Shown: piece by piece, positions 59,281 to 64,000 of the stretch
Layout: each line of letters begins with the position of its first letter
How positions within the stretch are numbered: the stretch's first letter is position 1
Source of the DNA: CAXXOK01 sp963675655
GTDB taxonomy: Bacteria; Bacillota; Clostridia; Christensenellales; Aristaeellaceae
DNA length: 64,000 bases
Assembly: GCA_963675655.1 (NCBI GenBank)
Contig: OY776489.1
Span: forward strand, 2,046,001-2,110,000
Direction of reading: 5' to 3'
The notes under the pieces: model-generated
What the model saw: only the letters and a program-made list of their open reading frames with translations
Databases searched by the model: none
Told to the model about the DNA's origin: nothing
Position numbers and translations under genes: made by a program

Positions 59281-61212
59281 CTATTCTTCCGTTTCTGCCA
59301 GCGAATAGGCAGCTTCCGCTGTTTCCAGCGCATCATATAAAGCTTCCTGCTGTTGCTGTTCCAGCTGGTATCGCTGGGTCAAGTCCAGCATCAGCGCCTG
59401 ATCGGCATAGGTTTCGGGGGCGGCAAGCTGCGCTTCCAGCGCGGCGATGCGTTCTTCGCTAGCGACAATATCGGCCTCCGCCTTGGTGACGGCTGCTTTC
59501 AGCTCTCGCCTTTTGGCACTTTGCTGCCGGTCGCGCTTGCGCTCCCGTGCCAGCGATGTTTTGGTAATGCCGCTATCCGCTTCCAACTGTGGCGGTACGG
59601 GACGGTCGCGCTTTTCCAGATAATCGTCAAAATTCCCCAGGTATTCGGTTACGCCATCCTCGTTCATCACCATCACGCGGTCGGCAAAACGGTTGATGAA
59701 ATAGCGGTCATGGCTGATGGCAAGAATCGTGCCGGGGAAATCATACAGGGCATCCTCCAGCACCTCGCGGCTGTCCATATCCAAGTGGTTGGTCGGTTCA
59801 TCCATCAGCAGCAGGTTATCCTTGCGCAGCATTAGTTTGGTTAGCGCAACCCGGCCGCGCTCGCCGCCGGAGAGGGAGGAGATAGGGGCGAACACATCGT
59901 CCCCGGAGAATAAAAACAACCCCAACGCACCACGTATACGGCTTTGCTCCTGCGAGGGGAACGCATTCCATACCTCTTCTAGCACGGTGTTGTTGGGGTT
60001 CAGCTCCTGCTGGTGCTGATCGTAATACCCAATATCCACATTCGTGCCAAAGGTCGCAGCGCCTTTGTCCGGAGCCATTTTGTTCATCAGTATTTTAAAC
60101 AGCGTGCTCTTGCCAACCCCGTTGGGGCCGATCAGCGCAACGCGGTCACCGGAGCGTAATTTGAAATTCAAATCATGGAAAACAGTGCGCCCGGCAAAGC
60201 TTTTGGCTAAATCTTTCACCAGCAGTGCGTCTTCGCCCATGCGACGGCGTGCGTCAAAGGAAAAGCGAATCTGGTTTTCCTCGGTGGGCTTTTCCAAACG
60301 CTCCACTTTATCCAGCCGTTTTTGGCGGCTTTCGGCGGCGCGAATGCTCTTCTCCCGGTTAAAGCTGCGGTAACGGGCGATGATGGCCTGCTCGCGCTCA
60401 ATTTCTTTTTGTTGTAAGTTATAAGCCTTCATGCGGGCTTCAAAGTCGGCGGCGCGCTTTTTCTGGTATTCAGTATAATTGCCGGTAAACTTATGCACGC
60501 GGCCGCCTAGCATTTCACCCATGGTGGTGCAGACATGATCCATAAAATAACGGTCGTGGCTGATTACCAGCAGCGAACCTTTATAATCGGCCAGATAATT
60601 TTGCAGCCATTCGATGGCTTCCAAATCCAAGTGGTTGGTCGGTTCGTCCATCAGCAGCAGTTCGGGCTTTTGCAGCAGCAGCTTTGCCAGCGATACGCGT
60701 GTGCGCTCGCCGCCGGAGAGCGTTTCCAGCTTGCGGTCGTACATTTCGCGTGCGATGCCAAGGCCTGTCAGCACACCGATGATTTCGCCCTCATAGGCAT
60801 ACCCTTCCTGCTGCACAAATGCCTCGGTCAGGCGCTGGTACTCGGCGGACAGGCGCAGCGTCATCTGCTCATCCTGCGTATGGTTGGCCAGTTCTTCTTC
60901 CAGGCTCCGCAGGCGGCGCTCCATGGCGATCACAGGCTCGAACACAGCCAGCATCGCACCCCAGACGGTTTCGGATAGGGCAATATCGTTTATCTGCGCA
61001 AGATAGCCGATGCGCAGGTCTTTGCTTTTATGGATGGCGCCGCCATCGGGCTGGGTTTCGCCGCTGAGCATTCGCATCAGTGTGGTTTTACCGCATCCGT
61101 TTACACCGATCAGGCCCATTTTTTCGCCTTTTTGCAGGCTGAAGGTTACATCGCGCAGTACTTCGTGCGCGCCGAAGTTTTTTTGTATGTTTTCTACGGA
61201 GATCAGGATCAT
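59281..61212 (-). CDS. ABC-F family ribosome-associated ATPase (Uup/YkpA-like)
   Basis: 643 aa, two soluble ABC domains with no membrane segment. Walker A motifs are GVNGCGKTT and GPNGVGKST; signatures are LSGGERTRVSLAK and LSGGERGRVALTK. A linker between the domains and a C-terminal coiled coil (ELKAAVTKAEADIVAS and later LEQQQQEALYDAL) are as in Uup-type members. ABC-F proteins act on the ribosome to relieve stalling or give antibiotic protection; the class is not decided by sequence. Start ATG 61212 overlaps the upstream gene by 4 bp. Confidence 0.88.
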   Translation of the reverse strand: MILISVENIQKNFGAHEVLRDVTFSLQKGEKMGLIGVNGCGKTTLMRMLSGETQPDGGAIHKSKDLRIGYLAQINDIALSETVWGAMLAVFEPVIAMERRLRSLEEELANHTQDEQMTLRLSAEYQRLTEAFVQQEGYAYEGEIIGVLTGLGIAREMYDRKLETLSGGERTRVSLAKLLLQKPELLLMDEPTNHLDLEAIEWLQNYLADYKGSLLVISHDRYFMDHVCTTMGEMLGGRVHKFTGNYTEYQKKRAADFEARMKAYNLQQKEIEREQAIIARYRSFNREKSIRAAESRQKRLDKVERLEKPTEENQIRFSFDARRRMGEDALLVKDLAKSFAGRTVFHDLNFKLRSGDRVALIGPNGVGKSTLFKILMNKMAPDKGAATFGTNVDIGYYDQHQQELNPNNTVLEEVWNAFPSQEQSRIRGALGLFLFSGDDVFAPISSLSGGERGRVALTKLMLRKDNLLLMDEPTNHLDMDSREVLEDALYDFPGTILAISHDRYFINRFADRVMVMNEDGVTEYLGNFDDYLEKRDRPVPPQLEADSGITKTSLARERKRDRQQSAKRRELKAAVTKAEADIVASEERIAALEAQLAAPETYADQALMLDLTQRYQLEQQQQEALYDALETAEAAYSLAETEE

Positions 61213-61859
61213 TGGGGATTCTCGCTTTCGTGAGGATTCATTTGCGTTTCCAGCTCGTGGGCGGATAAACGCAGTTCATCGGCCGTCATACGGCACAGGG
61301 CAAGCGTACGCGACGTAGCTTTGGCTGCGCGGCGCAGCATCAACGCGGCTTCCACGCGGTCTTGCGCCTTTCCCTTGTCGGTTTCCAGCGCAATTGCCTG
61401 AAAAAGCGCGTCCTCCATTTCGTCGTACTGCTCGGCCGTAGCGAAGAAACGGGCGCAGTTCATCAGGTCCTGCGGGGTGAGCAGGGGGAATACGGCGCGC
61501 TTTAAGGCAATCAGCTTCTGTGCGCGTAAATCGCACAGCTGCGTTTCATCATGCAGAGAAGCCAGCAGCACCAGCGCGCGGTATTGCAGCGTTTCCGCTT
61601 CACCGATGGGCAGGGTGGCCACTTCGGCTTTGGCGGCCAGCAGTTCGCTGAGCACAAAACGTGGCATGGGGGAAAGCAGGGATAACAGGCTTTCCGTGGT
61701 CAAGCTCTCGGCGGTTTCCAGCGGCATTCCGCAGTGCTCGCGGCAGGTTTTACTAAGCAGGCGAAAGCGCTGGTGATCATCCAGCAGGTCAAATAGACGG
61801 CGCATCATATCGCCAAGCATATGAATAAGCCTGAGAATATAATCCCGCTGGTAATCCAT
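61209..61859 (-). CDS. DUF6483-like protein upstream of ABC-F
   Basis: 216 aa helical protein, no membrane helix. It begins MDYQRDYILRLIHMLGDMMR, the style I remember for DUF6483 proteins, and has repeated helical pairs (ALFQAIALETDKGKAQDRVE). The family is uncharacterised. GGGAGGCG precedes ATG 61859; the long upstream frame has no ribosome site. It overlaps the ABC-F gene by 4 bp, so a shared job on the ribosome is possible but unproven. Confidence 0.5.
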   Translation of the reverse strand: MDYQRDYILRLIHMLGDMMRRLFDLLDDHQRFRLLSKTCREHCGMPLETAESLTTESLLSLLSPMPRFVLSELLAAKAEVATLPIGEAETLQYRALVLLASLHDETQLCDLRAQKLIALKRAVFPLLTPQDLMNCARFFATAEQYDEMEDALFQAIALETDKGKAQDRVEAALMLRRAAKATSRTLALCRMTADELRLSAHELETQMNPHESENPQ

Positions 61860-62079
61860 AACGCCTCCCGCCGCGCTGCGGCGCACCTGCATAGCGGTAT
61901 GCGCCTTGCTGCCGGCGTGCCCGCGCAAGGAACAGTATACCATAATCCAGAGGTTTGCGCATCCTTGCAAACGGGCTGTATACTGCAAATTTACACGAAA
62001 AGGCTATACAGATTTCACCGTTTCATGTACAATAAAAGATGAATGTTTGACCGTCCGGTCTTTCTGCCGAAAAGGAGCG

Positions 62080-63270
62080 ATGAAGGTGAAACGAGTCTGC
62101 CTGCTCGTCCTGCTGGCGGTGCTGCTGTTGTGTGCTTTACCTGCGCAGGCCGATGAAGCCGGGGTGCTGACTGAAACGGAATTGGGGAAATGGCTCAACG
62201 GCCTGCTGTTATCCACCGCAGGGGTAGAGCCGATGAACGCCCCGGTTGGCGAAGAAGCGCTTACCGAAGACGGATATGCTTTTATATATGACACGGCAAC
62301 CTTTTACTATAACAAGCCCACGCTGGACGCGCAAAGCGTACTCAACGCGATTGCCGTAACTGATGAAAACCTGTCCATGCCGCGCGGCGTGAACCTTGGC
62401 GTGCCGCAGGATGCGCTGATGGAAGCCTATGGCTGGATGAATATGGACCTGGTAGGCGATGGCAGCTTTGCAACGCTGTATGTGCTTAACCATTTACCGC
62501 AGGGCGCATACTGGGCGCTGGCGCAGCGCAACGGAAGTGAACTGCAAAGCGTGCAGTGTGCCATACATGCCTACGCGGGAGAGGACCGCTATACCGATGC
62601 GGGCATCCTGTACACCGTAATGGAAGGGGCCGTGACCGGCATTCGCGTTTATGGGCTGAATACCTATGTTACCCGCGCCGAAGTGGAAAATAATCTGCAA
62701 GCGGTGGGCGGGGTAATAGAGGTTGATACGGCGCAAACGCAAGGTGTTACGCTGGTGAGCGCAGCGCAGGCGTTTGGGCAAAGCGACATGGAGTTTGGCG
62801 GTATCGCCTTTTTCACCCTAACCGATGCGGATGCGGCAGCGGTTTTTGGCCAGCCGGTATCCGAAAGCTGGGCGCAGGATGATACGGGCGCTTGGCTGCA
62901 TATGATTACCTATAACAGCACGTCGCTTGTTTTTACGACCGATGCGAATAAGCAAAACGCGCAGTTGGAAACACTGGCGGTTACCGATGCGAGTATGTCC
63001 GGCCCGCGCGGACTGGTTACGGGCATGGGACTGAGCGACGTAATGGCATTGTACCGCAGCGATGGTACGGGGGAAACGCTGGATGCCGCAGCATTGCTCT
63101 ACGGCGACGGGCAAAACGCGCCGTACGGAACGCTGGAACAAAGCGGAAACGATGCGACCCTGCGTTATACCGCCGTGATTACCGATGCTAAGGGCGCGGA
63201 GCGGCAAATAGTGCTGCATATCAGCTTTACCGATGGAGTCCTATCGGAATGGATGCTATATACGTTTTAA
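62080..63270 (+). CDS. Secreted protein with an internal duplication, 396 aa
   Basis: I do not recognise the fold. The signal peptide (MKVKRVCLLVLLAVLLLCAL) ends in PAQADEAG. Two halves share a pattern: AIAVTDENLSMPRGVNLGVP followed by DALMEAYG, and TLAVTDASMSGPRGLVTGMG followed by DVMALYRS; both are preceded by YNKPTLD or YNSTSLV-like strands. So the protein carries two copies of one domain of about 130-180 residues. The start is ATG 62080 or GTG 62086; the GTG has the better spacing from AAAGGAG. Confidence 0.6.
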   Translation: MKVKRVCLLVLLAVLLLCALPAQADEAGVLTETELGKWLNGLLLSTAGVEPMNAPVGEEALTEDGYAFIYDTATFYYNKPTLDAQSVLNAIAVTDENLSMPRGVNLGVPQDALMEAYGWMNMDLVGDGSFATLYVLNHLPQGAYWALAQRNGSELQSVQCAIHAYAGEDRYTDAGILYTVMEGAVTGIRVYGLNTYVTRAEVENNLQAVGGVIEVDTAQTQGVTLVSAAQAFGQSDMEFGGIAFFTLTDADAAAVFGQPVSESWAQDDTGAWLHMITYNSTSLVFTTDANKQNAQLETLAVTDASMSGPRGLVTGMGLSDVMALYRSDGTGETLDAAALLYGDGQNAPYGTLEQSGNDATLRYTAVITDAKGAERQIVLHISFTDGVLSEWMLYTF

Positions 63271-63298
63271 CGGCAGGAAAGCCTTGGAGGGATAGCCT

Positions 63299-64000
63299 AT
63301 GAAGATCGATCTAACTTGCCCTGTGGAGTTGTGGCAATACACCACGCCCACGGAAAGCAGCCCGGAATGCGGCTTTGTGCTCAACAATCTCAGCGCGAAA
63401 GTCGTAACCTCTGTACAGACGACGCTGATTTGCTATGGAGAGGACAGCCAGCAGCTGTCCCGGCAGATTGAGCGGGTGCAGGGTCTGCACGCAGGCGCGG
63501 GGGAACGTTTCAGCATTGCGCTGGTACCGACCCAGTGGGAAGGCGTAAAGACGATTGATCTGGTGATTGAGAAGGTTTGGTTTGACGATGCTACCATCTG
63601 GCGGCGTGGGAGCGCTCCGCTGACGGATTACGAAAGCAACGCACTGCCACAGGGCCGTAAGCTGGATCAGCTGCGCTTTGTTGCCGGGGCGGATGCGGAA
63701 GGATACCCGCAGGAGCAGGCGCATGTATGGGTATGTGTTTGCGGACGGCCAAACGCCCTGCACAGCGACCGCTGCTGTCGGTGCGAACGCAGGCGCGATA
63801 CAGTATTTGCTACCTGCTCGCAGGAAAATGTGGAGCAACTCAACGCCGTTCATGAAGAGAAACTGGCGCATATGGCGCGTGCTGCACGCGAGGATGCCAG
63901 CCGCCTGAACGAAGCACGGGAGAACACCCAGCAAAAGAGCAACCGCAAAAAGCGTGTAGCCCGGCGTGCTGTAATTGTTGTGGTATGCCTGCTGCTGGCC
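63299..64000 (+). CDS. Zinc-ribbon membrane protein, truncated by the window end
   Basis: Open frame from ATG 63299 (GGAGGG upstream) to the end, at least 234 aa, not complete. The first ~145 residues are a beta-rich domain (CGFVLNNLSAKVVTSVQTTL, TIDLVIEKVWFDDATIW). Then comes a zinc ribbon CVCGRPNALHSDRCCRCERR, a helical charged stretch (LNEARENTQQKSNRKK), and the start of a membrane helix (AVIVVVCLLLA) at the edge. The order suggests a cytosolic sensor domain anchored by a C-terminal helix. It follows the secreted protein gene by 28 bp. Function unknown. Confidence 0.6.
   Translation, partial: MKIDLTCPVELWQYTTPTESSPECGFVLNNLSAKVVTSVQTTLICYGEDSQQLSRQIERVQGLHAGAGERFSIALVPTQWEGVKTIDLVIEKVWFDDATIWRRGSAPLTDYESNALPQGRKLDQLRFVAGADAEGYPQEQAHVWVCVCGRPNALHSDRCCRCERRRDTVFATCSQENVEQLNAVHEEKLAHMARAAREDASRLNEARENTQQKSNRKKRVARRAVIVVVCLLLA

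Noticed and set aside
1..64000. tRNA, rRNA or insertion sequences
   Set aside because: No cloverleaf-like segment, rRNA block, transposase or terminal inverted repeat pair was recognised by eye; a tRNAscan or Infernal run would confirm.

Overview
The window reads as a chromosomal segment of an anaerobic, low-oxygen-adapted member of the Bacillota, most likely class Clostridia and probably an uncultured lineage. This rests on gene content and order, not on a database match: a rimO-pgsA-pncC-recA run, a methionine T-box before metG-tatD with abrB divergently upstream, an L13-S9 operon with its own promoter, an ECF-type S component, a His-less HPr-like protein, DUF4364/DUF3842-type proteins, and a thioredoxin-reductase-like flavoprotein without NADPH motifs. 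feoAB, nrdG and the absence of respiratory genes fit an anaerobe. No rRNA, tRNA, CRISPR array, insertion sequence or prophage was seen.

Layout. 1-13 kb: lspA end, rluD, rimO-pgsA-pncC-recA; then an inverted, solitary dnaA beside an AT-rich 525-bp region that may be an origin; recD2-comF; an HPr-like gene; DUF4364; tdk. 13-17 kb (minus): a C_GCAxxG-type protein, Mrp ATPase, DUF3842, a uridine-kinase-like fusion and an ECF S component. 17-24 kb: a second RluA-type synthase, DUF3788, then a nucleoside-type BMP ABC transporter operon. 24-35.9 kb: OGG-type glycosylase, macrodomain protein, YqeY, secreted proteins, acyl-ACP thioesterase, glmM, murG, phosphoglycerate mutase-like enzyme, HAD hydrolase, FAD dehydrogenase. 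36.2-41.5 kb: a four-gene operon of unknown function ending in a VirD4/TraG-like ATPase and containing a 934-aa protein with 210-bp tandem repeats. This is the best candidate for an undescribed system. 41.5-50 kb: deoC, rplM-rpsI, thiN, a GT1 glycosyltransferase, feoA-feoB-Cys-rich protein-nrdG, asparaginase. 49.9-64 kb: a decayed histidine kinase, abrB, T-box-metG-tatD, rpmB, secreted proteins, a flavoprotein reductase, DUF5131, ABC-F with a DUF6483-like partner, and a repeat-containing secreted protein; a zinc-ribbon membrane protein runs off the end.

Most genes are housekeeping functions (translation, DNA maintenance, cell-wall precursors, nucleoside and iron uptake) in short co-oriented operons, many with 4-bp ATGA overlaps. 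Start codons were chosen mainly from Shine-Dalgarno spacing. Promoters and terminators were read by eye and are predictions.
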